NCBI GenBank assembly: GCA_020634565.1
Contig: JACKBN010000001.1
Location: 310,001 to 374,000, forward strand
Origin: Ardenticatenaceae bacterium
GTDB taxonomy: Bacteria > Chloroflexota > Anaerolineae > Promineifilales > Promineifilaceae
Direction: 5' to 3'
DNA: 64,000 nucleotides
Shown here in pieces: positions 15,563 to 23,863 of this stretch. A program made the translations under genes and the position numbers. Every line of letters begins with the position of its first letter. Positions within the stretch are counted from its first letter, which is position 1. The notes under the pieces are model-generated. The model searched no databases, had not been told where the DNA came from, and was given only the letters and a program-made list of their open reading frames with translations.

Positions 15563-16777
15563 ATGAAACCAATATTGGTTGTGGGGGCATCGGTTGGAGG
15601 AGCAACGGCCGCAAATACGTTGGCGCAGGCAGGCTTGCCGGTCATTATGCTGGAGCGGGACTTAAACTGGGTAAAACCGTGTGGTGGCGCCCTGCCCCCT
15701 AAAGCATTTGAAGAATTTGACCTGCCTGAAACCCTTATTTCCCGCAAAGTCTTCAAGACGACGATCCACTCACCCTCTGAACGACGCACCGAAATTGATG
15801 TGGTAGGCGTGGAAAAAGGTACAAATGATTACGTGGCGATGGCCTGCCGTGAGGAATTAGATCCTTATCTGCGGGAACGGGCTGTGGCCAACGGGGCAGA
15901 GCTGATTGAAGGGCAGTTGCTAGACCTGGACGTGCAGTCAGATGGCGTTTTGGTTTCTTATCGAGCCAAAGACCAGCGTGACAAACAAACGATGAAGGTG
16001 GAAGTGGTTATTGGTGCCGATGGCGCTTATTCCACAACCGCTCGGGCCTTGGGGCTGGATCGCCTGCCCCGTTGTATTGCCATTCAGGAAAGAATTCGCC
16101 TACCAGAAGATAAAATGGCTCGCTGGCAAGAAACGGCCGATCTCTACCTAGGTCACGACGTTAGCCCGGATCTATACGCCTGGGTGTTCCCCAAATCGGA
16201 TCATGTCGCCGTGGGCTGTGGCGCCGGGCCGGGTAATACAACTGAGGCACGCCGTTTGCTGGCAAATCTCAAGGAACGCATCGCGCCAGAGATAGAAGGT
16301 GGGGAAATCTTCCTGGAAGAAGCACACGCCCTACCCATGCACCCACGCGAGCATATTGCTTTTGAACGCGCCATGCTGGTGGGTGATGCCGCAGGGCTGG
16401 TTGTTGGCACCTCTGGTGAGGGGATTTATTGGGCCATGAAAAGCGGCAAACAAGCTGCCGAGACTTTAATTGAAGTACTACCCGATGTGTCGGAAAAGGC
16501 GCTGCGGCGGTACGAAAAACTCTGGTGGAAAGAGTACGGCACCATGTATCGCTTTTTGCGCTGGCTGCAAAAGTGGGGCTACGGCAATGAACGGCAAATG
16601 GAAGTTTTTACCGATATGTGCCGCAACAAAGATGTGCAGCAGCTAACGTTCGAGTCTTACATGCACAAGAATATGGCGCGGGTGCCCTGGGTGGCACAAA
16701 TGCGCATGACAGGCGACATTTTGGCATCGCAAATTCGTCACTATTTGCGGCCCCGTCGCAAAAGGGTTGCGGCATAA
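15563..16777 (+). CDS. bchP: Geranylgeranyl reductase of bacteriochlorophyll tail
   Basis: A 404-aa FAD enzyme that reduces the geranylgeranyl tail towards phytyl. The start at 15563 (MKPILVVGASVGG) is preferred over an upstream TTG because AGAGGT precedes it. Motifs in order are VVGASVGGATAANTLAQAG, NWVKPCGGALPPKAFEEF (the conserved CGGALPPK of BchP/ChlP), VVIGADGAYSTTAR, YAWVFPKSDHVAVGCG and LVGDAAGLVVGTSGEGI. The C-terminal helical region is typical of BchP. Its stop shares one base with the start of the next gene (TAATG), indicating coupling. The other reductase-like protein at 5271 lacks the CGGALPPK form. Confidence 0.93.
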   Translation: MKPILVVGASVGGATAANTLAQAGLPVIMLERDLNWVKPCGGALPPKAFEEFDLPETLISRKVFKTTIHSPSERRTEIDVVGVEKGTNDYVAMACREELDPYLRERAVANGAELIEGQLLDLDVQSDGVLVSYRAKDQRDKQTMKVEVVIGADGAYSTTARALGLDRLPRCIAIQERIRLPEDKMARWQETADLYLGHDVSPDLYAWVFPKSDHVAVGCGAGPGNTTEARRLLANLKERIAPEIEGGEIFLEEAHALPMHPREHIAFERAMLVGDAAGLVVGTSGEGIYWAMKSGKQAAETLIEVLPDVSEKALRRYEKLWWKEYGTMYRFLRWLQKWGYGNERQMEVFTDMCRNKDVQQLTFESYMHKNMARVPWVAQMRMTGDILASQIRHYLRPRRKRVAA

Positions 16778-17643
16778 TGCAAGCGTTTTACCAGCCGGTG
16801 CTGTTTGCCCTTTTTGTCTGGTGGTTTATCACCGGACTTATTTTTGTGGCGTACGGCCGTTCGCCTCGGTTCACGCATCTCTATTTTGGCATCGCCACGC
16901 TGGTGATGCTGGGAGCATTGGCTGGTTTCATTGCCACAAGCACGCAAACCAACCCGGCTGGCGTTTACCTGAACCTTACTTGTGGGCTGATTTTGTGGGC
17001 CTGGCACGTTTCCAGCTACTATCTGGGCTATATCACCGGCCCGGTAAAAGTAGATGATTTTCAAAGAGAAGTGCGGTTGCAGAACGGCCGTTTTCAGACC
17101 CTCCTCACCCGCTTTCGTTATGCCCTACAGGCCAGCATCTACCATGAGCTGCTCGTTATAAGTTTTGCGCTGCTCATGGCCTTTGTCAGCCAAGGAGCCC
17201 CAAACCGTTGGGGATTATGGGTGTTTTTAACATTGTGGCTCATGCACGCCCTGGCCAAAGTCAATGTCTTTTTGGGAGTACGCAACTTCCGCATTGATTT
17301 TCTACCAGCGCATCTGCACAAGCTGGACCACTTTTTAGAGAAACGGGCCAACAACCCGCTCTCATCTGCCATCATCGTCTTTGGCACGATTACGGCGCTG
17401 GTACTTATCTATCGTGGCATTACACCAGATGCCCCGCCCATGCAGGTGGTTGGCAACCTGGCCATTGGCACCCTCATTATTCTGGGTGTCATCGAAAATC
17501 TCATGCTGATTTTGCCCATCTCGATGACCCTGTGGGGCTGGGGAATGCGACATCTCCCCCAGCCAGGCAACGCAGAAACCGAGAGAACACATCAGACACA
17601 CACAACCTTACGAGCCATCTCTGAACAAATGGCGGAAGGTTAA
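16777..17643 (+). CDS. puhE: Photosynthetic complex assembly protein PuhE-like
   Basis: A 288-aa integral membrane protein with about seven or eight hydrophobic segments, beginning MQAFYQPVLFALFVWWF. This opening, the HVSSYYLGYITGP loop and the later LPAHLHKLDHFLEKR match the DUF3623/PuhE family, found next to puhA in purple bacteria and needed for efficient reaction-centre assembly. No puhA (H subunit) is present here, as expected for Chloroflexota. Its ATG overlaps the bchP stop by one base. Function is by family; the biochemical role of PuhE is not well established. Confidence 0.85.
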   Translation: MQAFYQPVLFALFVWWFITGLIFVAYGRSPRFTHLYFGIATLVMLGALAGFIATSTQTNPAGVYLNLTCGLILWAWHVSSYYLGYITGPVKVDDFQREVRLQNGRFQTLLTRFRYALQASIYHELLVISFALLMAFVSQGAPNRWGLWVFLTLWLMHALAKVNVFLGVRNFRIDFLPAHLHKLDHFLEKRANNPLSSAIIVFGTITALVLIYRGITPDAPPMQVVGNLAIGTLIILGVIENLMLILPISMTLWGWGMRHLPQPGNAETERTHQTHTTLRAISEQMAEG

Positions 17644-17647
17644 GCTT

Positions 17648-18547
17648 ATGACCAAAACAGAAGCCTTGTGGAACCCAGACATTCTAATGGTTCCCACGGA
17701 TACATCGTCCAAACCAGAAGAGAAGAAAACAATCACCCTGAAACAGGCATCTGGGCCAGTGGTGGTAGATATCTGGCCTGCCCGCAAACCAAGCGGAGCC
17801 ACACCCATTTTGCTCATTCATGGCTGGGGTGGCAGCGGCAGCTATTGGCAAGATACGGCCCGCCGCCTCTCCGAAACGGTGCAGGTGATCGTGCCGGATT
17901 TGCCCGGCACGGGGCGTTCCCTACCAGTGAATCCGCCACAAAACATGTTTGATCAGGTCAACACGCTCAAACACATTGTGGAAACCTTGCAGCTGGAAAA
18001 GGTGCAGATTGTGGGGCACTCTATGGGTGCGGCCATGACCTTGCTGCTCACCGAGCAGCTCCCAGACCGCGTGGAGCGGATGGTGCTCACCTCCATGTGC
18101 TTTTTCATGACAGACAAGCAGGCGGAAATTTACACCAGCATCATGAAAGTCGTGCGCCTGATGATGCGCATACGCTTCAAGCAGATGGCTGATATTCCTG
18201 GCCTCTCCTACATGATGGCGCTGCGCTACTTTTACCGCGTGCCCAACGATCCAGACGCTTTACGGCAAGGCTTTTTGGATTATTTGACGCTTGATTTTGA
18301 AACGGCCGCTGCCTGCGCCAAAAACGCTACCGACCCCTCCATTGAAGCAGCAGGAGCCAAGGTACAGGTGCCAGCGCTACTCATCGCCTGCCGCCAGGAT
18401 CAGGTCATGCCGGTAGAGAATGTCAACTATACCGTAGACGTCATTCCCAACTGTCAGCTACGCTGGATCGAACAGTGTGGACATCTACCCATGGTAGAAA
18501 AAGCTGATGAATATATGGGGATTTTGTATGACTTCCTTCAGGTTTAG
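17648..18547 (+). CDS. Alpha/beta hydrolase (BchO-like position)
   Basis: A 299-aa alpha/beta-fold hydrolase. It shows the oxyanion HGWGGSG loop, the nucleophile elbow VGHSMGAA, a candidate acid in CRQDQVMPV and the catalytic His in CGHLPMVEK, so the triad looks complete. It sits inside the bch operon, 4 bp after puhE and 30 bp before bchF. BchO, an alpha/beta hydrolase of unknown reaction found in photosynthesis clusters and tied to Mg chelatase, is one possibility. The hydrolase next to bchD at 36807 is the other candidate. I leave the symbol blank because sequence alone cannot decide between them. Confidence 0.75.
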   Translation: MTKTEALWNPDILMVPTDTSSKPEEKKTITLKQASGPVVVDIWPARKPSGATPILLIHGWGGSGSYWQDTARRLSETVQVIVPDLPGTGRSLPVNPPQNMFDQVNTLKHIVETLQLEKVQIVGHSMGAAMTLLLTEQLPDRVERMVLTSMCFFMTDKQAEIYTSIMKVVRLMMRIRFKQMADIPGLSYMMALRYFYRVPNDPDALRQGFLDYLTLDFETAAACAKNATDPSIEAAGAKVQVPALLIACRQDQVMPVENVNYTVDVIPNCQLRWIEQCGHLPMVEKADEYMGILYDFLQV

Positions 18548-18577
18548 GGTTCAGGCAGACGAGAGAAAATAGGAATC

Positions 18578-19063
18578 ATGGCAACTTACACTCCAGAACA
18601 ACTAGAAAGACGGAACAACAGCAAATGGACGCTGGTACAGGCTGTATTAGCCCCGCTGCAATTCCTCATGTTCATCATCAGCTTTTCGCTGGTGGTTCGA
18701 TATCTGTTCACGGGCGAAGGGTACGTACTCGCCAACGTGACGGTACTGATCAAAATCTCGCTGCTGTGGCTTATCACCATTACCGGGATGATTTGGGAAA
18801 AAGAAATTTTTGGCCACTGGTTCCTGGCTCCGCAGTTCTTTTGGGAAGATGTGGGCAATGCCGTGGCCATGCTGACGCACAATCTGTACTTTTTAGCCCA
18901 ATGGCTGGGCTGGTCAGAACGTTCAGTGATGCTGCTAATGGTCGTTGCTTACTCAACGTACATGGTGAACTGTGGCCAATTTATTATGAAAGGCTTGCAA
19001 GCGCGTAAACAGCGTCAAGAAACGGAAGCATTGCAACCGGCAACCATGACACAATCAAAATGA
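18578..19063 (+). CDS. bchF: 3-vinyl bacteriochlorophyllide hydratase
   Basis: A 161-aa membrane protein that hydrates the C3 vinyl group on the way to BChl a. The opening YTPEQLERRNNSKWTLVQAV and the LAPLQFLMFIISF helix match BchF, as does EIFGHWFLAPQFFWEDVGNA. About four hydrophobic segments are seen and the length is usual for the family. The stop overlaps the bchC start (ATGA), so the two consecutive steps, hydratase and hydroxyethyl dehydrogenase, are translationally coupled. Confidence 0.93.
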   Translation: MATYTPEQLERRNNSKWTLVQAVLAPLQFLMFIISFSLVVRYLFTGEGYVLANVTVLIKISLLWLITITGMIWEKEIFGHWFLAPQFFWEDVGNAVAMLTHNLYFLAQWLGWSERSVMLLMVVAYSTYMVNCGQFIMKGLQARKQRQETEALQPATMTQSK

Positions 19064-20034
19064 CAATGAAGACAAATGCAGTTGTAATTTCAGCACCGGG
19101 TCAGGTGGGTTTGCAGGAAGTGGCGTTACGGCCGTTCTCACCCCAAGACGTCATCGTGCAAACCGCCTACACCTCCATCAGCGCCGGCACGGAACGCATG
19201 CTGCTGGCCGGGCAGATGCCCCACCCCATGCTCCAGCTACCCGTCATCCCCGGTTATGAAACCGTGGGCCAAATTGTAGAAATTGGCGACGAGGTAGATG
19301 CCAGTTGGCTCAATCGCTGGGTCTACGTCGGCGGCGCGCAATGCTACGACGGCATCAACGCCGCCTGGGGCGGCCAATCCGCCAAACTAGCCGTAGATGT
19401 TTCGCGCGTCATTCCGCTAGATGAAGTAGAGCCACGCCACGGCGTGCTGCTGGCCCTGGCCGCCACCGCGCTGCACGGCATCAACCTGCTCGATCCGCAA
19501 CCAGGCGACCGACTGCTGGTGTTGGGGCAAGGTCCGGTTGGCCAATTAGCCGCTCGGCTGGCCCGCATTCGCGGTGCCTGGGTTGCCGTCACCGACCGCA
19601 ACGAACACCGTCTGGCCCACGCCGAGGCGGATCAAATCGTGCAGGTGGGTGAAGGGCATGCGCCGTTGAATGAGCAAATTGAGGGTGGCGTAACGGCCGT
19701 TATCGAGGCCACCGGTTCCATGACAGCTTTGGCTGAAAGCTTGCCGCTGCTGGCACAGAAGGGTACCATTTTGCTGCTGGGCTACTATCAAAACCTACAG
19801 CTCCCCTACATGCCTCTCTTCCTCAAGGAAGCCCGGCTGCTCACTGCCAAAGAGTGGGCTCCCGGCGATTTGCAGCACTGCCGCGACCTCATCGCCAACG
19901 GCACGCTGGATGTCTCAGCGATGCTGACCCATTGTCTACCCATCACCGAAGTGGCCACCGCTTACGAGGTGGCTCTCAACGACGCCAACTGTTTGAAGCT
20001 GGTTTTGGATTGGCAAAACGCCCCATCCAACTAG
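19060..20034 (+). CDS. bchC: Bacteriochlorophyllide a dehydrogenase
   Basis: A 324-aa medium-chain dehydrogenase/reductase that oxidises the C3 hydroxyethyl group to acetyl. It has the N-terminal GroES-like domain (YTSISAGTERMLLAGQMP, VIPGYETVGQIVEIGDEV) and a Rossmann domain (LLVLGQGPVGQLAARLARI), and ends with a LPITEVATAYEVAL region. The SAGTERMLL and PGYETVG segments are BchC-typical. It starts within the bchF stop codon and is followed 13 bp later by bchX. Confidence 0.93.
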   Translation: MTMKTNAVVISAPGQVGLQEVALRPFSPQDVIVQTAYTSISAGTERMLLAGQMPHPMLQLPVIPGYETVGQIVEIGDEVDASWLNRWVYVGGAQCYDGINAAWGGQSAKLAVDVSRVIPLDEVEPRHGVLLALAATALHGINLLDPQPGDRLLVLGQGPVGQLAARLARIRGAWVAVTDRNEHRLAHAEADQIVQVGEGHAPLNEQIEGGVTAVIEATGSMTALAESLPLLAQKGTILLLGYYQNLQLPYMPLFLKEARLLTAKEWAPGDLQHCRDLIANGTLDVSAMLTHCLPITEVATAYEVALNDANCLKLVLDWQNAPSN

Positions 20035-20047
20035 CCAAGGAGACCCT

Positions 20048-21229
20048 ATGACCGCACGCATGTTAGCAATTTATGGCAAGGGGGGAATCGGGAAGAGCTT
20101 CACGACCTCAAACTTGACGGCGCGAATGGCCTATGATGGCGCGCGCGTCTTGCAGTTAGGCTGTGATCCCAAACACGACTCCTGTAACACCATTTTTGGC
20201 GGACACTCCTTGCCGACGTTGGGCGACGTGTGGCGCGGGCATAAAGATTTGGGCACCGAAGACAAAATGGCGGTAGGCGACATCATCTTCCGCAGCGAGA
20301 TTGACCCCAGCGTAGCCCTGTTTGGCTGCGAAATTGGCGGCCCCGATGTGGGCCGCGGCTGTGGTGGCCAGGGCATTTCCCACGGCTTTAAGGTGCTGGA
20401 GCGCCTGGGCATGAACGAGTGGGCGCTGGATTACATCGTCATGGACTTTTTGGGCGATGTGGTCTGCGGTGGTTTTGCCACCCCGCTGGCTCGCTCTCTG
20501 GCTGAAGAAGTCATCATCGTCGTCGGTCATGATCGGCAGTCGCTGTATGCGGCCAACAATATTGCCCAGGCAGCGCGCTACTTCCAATCCATGGGCGGCT
20601 CTACACAAATTCTGGGCCTCATTGTGAACCGAGACGATGGCACCGATACGGCCGATATTTTTGCCGAAGCGATTGGTCTACCCATCCTGACCCGGGTGCC
20701 GCTAAACCACAAGGTACGCGTGCTGGCCGATGCCTGTAAGTTGGCGCTAGAAGTGGACGAATTCGACGCTATTTTCTCAGATTTGGCGGGCCGCATCGCC
20801 CGGCGCGAAATTCCGCCCTGCACTAACTTTAAGCCGCTGGATTACAACGAGTTTTTGGAAGTGTTTGGAGCCAAGGAGCCGCCGGGACGGCCGTCTTCGG
20901 CCACGCGCGAAGAGTTATTCAACGGCGCGGATCCAGCCCCCGCCCCCTTCCTGCCCGAACTTACCCTGACGCCGATTCGCCAGGTGCACGTCACCGACCC
21001 GGCGCAGCGCAAAGTGCAGGAGATGATGGAAGCGATTGGCATTCACGTCACCGGGCTGGAAAGCAGCCACGAAGATGGCATCACCGTCATTTCCAGCGCC
21101 ACGGAAATTCGCATTGGCGAGCCGGAGGATTTGGAAAACAAGGTGGCCTTTTTATCGGCGCTGGCCCGCACCGGGCAGACGTTTTCGCTCATTGATGTGC
21201 GCTACGCAGACGCACCATCGTACCGCTAG
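20048..21229 (+). CDS. bchX: Chlorophyllide a reductase iron protein subunit
   Basis: A 393-aa NifH/BchL-like ATPase that passes electrons to the BchYZ catalytic component, which reduces the chlorin to the bacteriochlorin ring. It has the P-loop YGKGGIGKSFTTSNL, switch Asp in LGCDPKHDS, and the two cluster-ligand cysteines in GRGCGGQG and DVVCGGFATP. The core ends near residue 275 (CTNFKPLDYNEFLEVFG). A Pro-rich linker and a roughly 90-residue C-terminal extension follow, longer than the purple bacterial proteins I know. AAGGAG precedes the start. bchY and bchZ follow after two extra genes. Confidence 0.95.
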   Translation: MTARMLAIYGKGGIGKSFTTSNLTARMAYDGARVLQLGCDPKHDSCNTIFGGHSLPTLGDVWRGHKDLGTEDKMAVGDIIFRSEIDPSVALFGCEIGGPDVGRGCGGQGISHGFKVLERLGMNEWALDYIVMDFLGDVVCGGFATPLARSLAEEVIIVVGHDRQSLYAANNIAQAARYFQSMGGSTQILGLIVNRDDGTDTADIFAEAIGLPILTRVPLNHKVRVLADACKLALEVDEFDAIFSDLAGRIARREIPPCTNFKPLDYNEFLEVFGAKEPPGRPSSATREELFNGADPAPAPFLPELTLTPIRQVHVTDPAQRKVQEMMEAIGIHVTGLESSHEDGITVISSATEIRIGEPEDLENKVAFLSALARTGQTFSLIDVRYADAPSYR

Positions 21230-21238
21230 GAGATTCGC

Positions 21239-21985
21239 ATGACCGACACAGTTGATCTGAACTATCTGAACGACATCCTGGTGAACAAAATGCGTGTCAA
21301 GCGGCAGCCCGTGGCGATTACGTATGTGAATGGCGAGCCGCCTGCTGGATACGAGCCTGTAGATGTGGTGGCCTGCATGGTGGTGAGATTGGCAGAAAAC
21401 GGCCGTAAAATCTACGTAGATGCCAATCACCACGACTGCTACGTTGGCCAGTACCATCTGGGCTGGAACCCCGACGCCGATGAATTCATTACCGAGGGCG
21501 AGTATCTCACCATGGCCCAAGGCTTCTTCACGGAGCAAGGTGCCAAATGCAACAAGCAGCAAAGCTACTCGCTGCCCGAAGGCACCATCACCGCCCTGGC
21601 CGCTGCCCCATTAAACGATGTGCCCGAAGGCGTGCCCGTTGATCTGATTGTGTGCGTTTGTAATGCCCAGCAGGCCATGCAAATTGCCGGAGCCGCATCC
21701 GTACGGGAAGGCACCTTCCCCCACGGCGAGTTGGGCGCTTCCGCCTGCTCATCCATTTTTGCCGCACCCTGGCACAAGAAAAACAGCGTCTTTGCTTTGG
21801 GAGATGGCGGAGGTCGTTCATTCAACCAGGTCGCCACCAGCGACATGTTTGTTTCTATTCCCCGCCATCATTTCAAATACATTATTGAATTGGTAGAAAA
21901 CTTTTGGTTCGACCGCGACAAAATGCGCGAGGTGATCATGCCATCGCATGCCCCCGCGCCACAAAAAGAGGTACAAGGAGGTTGA
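21239..21985 (+). CDS. DUF169-family protein inside the chlorophyllide reductase genes
   Basis: A 248-aa soluble protein with no signal or membrane segment. It resembles the DUF169 (COG2043) family of unknown function: KRQPVAITYVNGEPPAGYE near the N-terminus and GELGASACSSIF and GDGGGRSFNQV later. Cysteines are frequent (VVACMV, DCYVG, KCNKQ, VCVCN, SACSS), which could suit a metal or thiol role. It lies 9 bp after bchX and directly before the HhH membrane protein, between bchX and bchY. Co-transcription suggests a part in chlorin reduction or pigment handling. No reaction is known to me, and I do not call it BchJ. Confidence 0.8.
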   Translation: MTDTVDLNYLNDILVNKMRVKRQPVAITYVNGEPPAGYEPVDVVACMVVRLAENGRKIYVDANHHDCYVGQYHLGWNPDADEFITEGEYLTMAQGFFTEQGAKCNKQQSYSLPEGTITALAAAPLNDVPEGVPVDLIVCVCNAQQAMQIAGAASVREGTFPHGELGASACSSIFAAPWHKKNSVFALGDGGGRSFNQVATSDMFVSIPRHHFKYIIELVENFWFDRDKMREVIMPSHAPAPQKEVQGG

Positions 21986-21986
21986 G

Positions 21987-22541
21987 ATGTTTAATTTTCA
22001 AGAGTTGATGTTGTCTGGCTATATTTTATGCTACGGGCCGCTGGCATTAATCATTTTTGGGTTTATTGCCTTTGCCCTGCTCACCGACAAAAATGCGCGG
22101 AGCACCTATTTGCGTCGCCTGGACCCCCGCCCTGAAGCGCAGCGGGTCGATGAAGGTCCACTGGCTGTCACACAGCCAATGCAGGTAGTAACACCCTCTG
22201 GCGCAAAGGTGCGGTTGGTTCCTGATGCTGCACCGCCAGCACCTGCCCCCACCCGTACGGCCGTTGTCGAAGTCGTGGAAGCTGTCGAGCCGGACGATTT
22301 GAAACTGATTGAAGGGATTGGCCCCAAAATCAGCTCCGTTTTGGCTGACGCAGGCATTGTCTCGTTTGAGCAACTGTCGAAGACAACGCCGGAAGCTTTG
22401 CGAGATATCTTAACCGATGCAGGCATGAGCGCCATCCATGACACGTCGACCTGGCCAGAGCAAGCCGCGCTGGCAGCAATTGGCGAGTGGGATGCATTGG
22501 GCTTGCTGCAAAATGAGCTGCGCGGCGGCCGTCGCGACTAA
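21987..22541 (+). CDS. Membrane-anchored helix-hairpin-helix protein
   Basis: A 184-aa protein starting at ATG 21987, just after an AAGGAGG site that overlaps the end of the previous gene. Residues about 8-30 are a membrane helix (GYILCYGPLALIIFGFIAFA). A Pro/Ala/Val-rich linker follows. The C-terminal 80 residues contain DDLKLIEGIGPKISSVL and AGIVSFEQLSKTTPE, the helix-hairpin-helix type domain found in many Chloroflexota and cyanobacterial proteins and related to DNA-binding HhH folds. Here it may be a protein-protein module at the membrane. It is co-transcribed with bchX and bchY. No function is known. Confidence 0.85.
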   Translation: MFNFQELMLSGYILCYGPLALIIFGFIAFALLTDKNARSTYLRRLDPRPEAQRVDEGPLAVTQPMQVVTPSGAKVRLVPDAAPPAPAPTRTAVVEVVEAVEPDDLKLIEGIGPKISSVLADAGIVSFEQLSKTTPEALRDILTDAGMSAIHDTSTWPEQAALAAIGEWDALGLLQNELRGGRRD

Positions 22542-22579
22542 ATCTCGCGAAATTCTGATTAGCAAACGAAGGAAGGCGA

Positions 22580-23863
22580 ATGTCTAACTCCATCCCATTG
22601 GGAGCTATTGAACAAGAAGCAAAACCGTGCCAGCTGCATCCGCAGAGCATGTGCCCGGCCTTTGGCTCGCTGCGCGTGCTCACCCGGATCGAGGGATCAC
22701 ATCCCATCATGGCTACGGATACCGGTTGCCTGTACGGTCTTACCTTTGTGACCCATTTCTACGGGGCGCGGAAATCCATTCTGGCGCCCCAGTTGGGCAC
22801 ATCGGAACTGATGGCCGGGCAGGTAGTCGAGGGCACACGCGCCGCGATTGAAGTGGCCGCCAAAGAACCTGGCTGCCAGCTCATTCCAGTGGTATCGCTC
22901 TGTGTAGCCGAAACGGCCGGTTTGCCGGAAGAAATGCTGCCCAAGAAGATTGGGGACGCTGAAGTTGTGCTGGTCCGCGTACCGGCGTATGCCATCCACT
23001 CCCATCCCGAAGCGAAGGATGTGGCCCTGGCGGCGCTGCTGAAGCGGCTGGGTAATGCGACGGCCCCCAAAGAAAAGAAGACATTGGCCTTGCTGGGTGA
23101 AGTGTTCCCAGCAGACCCGCTGGCAATTGATAATCTGCTGCGGCAAATGGGCGTCGAGGCGACCATTACGCTCCCTGGCCGCTCGGTAGACGATTTGCGC
23201 CGGGCGGGGCATGTGGGTGCGTTGGCGCCACTGCATCCGTTTTATAAAGAAACAACGGCCGTTTTCCGTTCCTGGTCCATCCCTGTAGTGGGCGGTGCGC
23301 CAGTTGGTATCTCCGGTTCCTACGCCTGGCTCAAAGCGGTTGGCTCATTACTGGAACTGGATCCCAAGCTAGTAAACGATGTGGCTGAGGGCGAACGGGC
23401 GCGCGCTGAAGCGATGCTCAAGGCCCAACCGCTGTCTGGTCGCATCTTTGTCACCGGCTACGAAGGCACCGAGCTGGCCTACGCTCGCCTGCTGGTGGAA
23501 GCCGGGGCCGAAGTGCCTTACGTCTCCACCTCCATCGGGCAAGACCCGCTGGTGCTGCCAGACGAAATGTGGCTGCGGGCACGCGGCACCAAAGAGATCG
23601 TCTACCGCAAGTCGCTGGAAGATGATGTGGCCGCTCTGGACAAATATCCACCCGATTTTGTGCTGGGCACCACCCCATTTTGTGCCATCGCCAAGGAGCG
23701 GGGCATTCCAGCCATGTACTTTACCAACCAGCTAGCGTCACGGCCGTTTTTCCTGAGCACAGGCATGGCGGCGACGCTGGGCTTTATCAACCAGACCATG
23801 AAGGGGCACGAACGGTATCAATGGATGCAATCCTTCTTTGAAGGGGAGTCAGCCAATGCCTAA
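22580..23863 (+). CDS. bchY: Chlorophyllide a reductase subunit Y
   Basis: A 427-aa NifD-like subunit of chlorophyllide a oxidoreductase, which with BchZ forms the [4Fe-4S]-containing heterotetramer that reduces the C7-C8 bond of the chlorin. Candidate cluster-binding Cys residues are in HPQSMCPAFGSL, TDTGCLYGL and VSLCVAETAG. Segments GLTFVTHFYGARKSI and FTNQLASRPFF are characteristic. The gene overlaps bchZ by 8 bases, consistent with coupled translation of equal amounts. Confidence 0.95.
   Translation: MSNSIPLGAIEQEAKPCQLHPQSMCPAFGSLRVLTRIEGSHPIMATDTGCLYGLTFVTHFYGARKSILAPQLGTSELMAGQVVEGTRAAIEVAAKEPGCQLIPVVSLCVAETAGLPEEMLPKKIGDAEVVLVRVPAYAIHSHPEAKDVALAALLKRLGNATAPKEKKTLALLGEVFPADPLAIDNLLRQMGVEATITLPGRSVDDLRRAGHVGALAPLHPFYKETTAVFRSWSIPVVGGAPVGISGSYAWLKAVGSLLELDPKLVNDVAEGERARAEAMLKAQPLSGRIFVTGYEGTELAYARLLVEAGAEVPYVSTSIGQDPLVLPDEMWLRARGTKEIVYRKSLEDDVAALDKYPPDFVLGTTPFCAIAKERGIPAMYFTNQLASRPFFLSTGMAATLGFINQTMKGHERYQWMQSFFEGESANA

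Noticed and set aside
21239..21985. Assignment of the gene after bchX as bchJ (8-vinyl reductase)
   Set aside because: The sequence has DUF169-type features rather than the V4R/4VR domain of BchJ.
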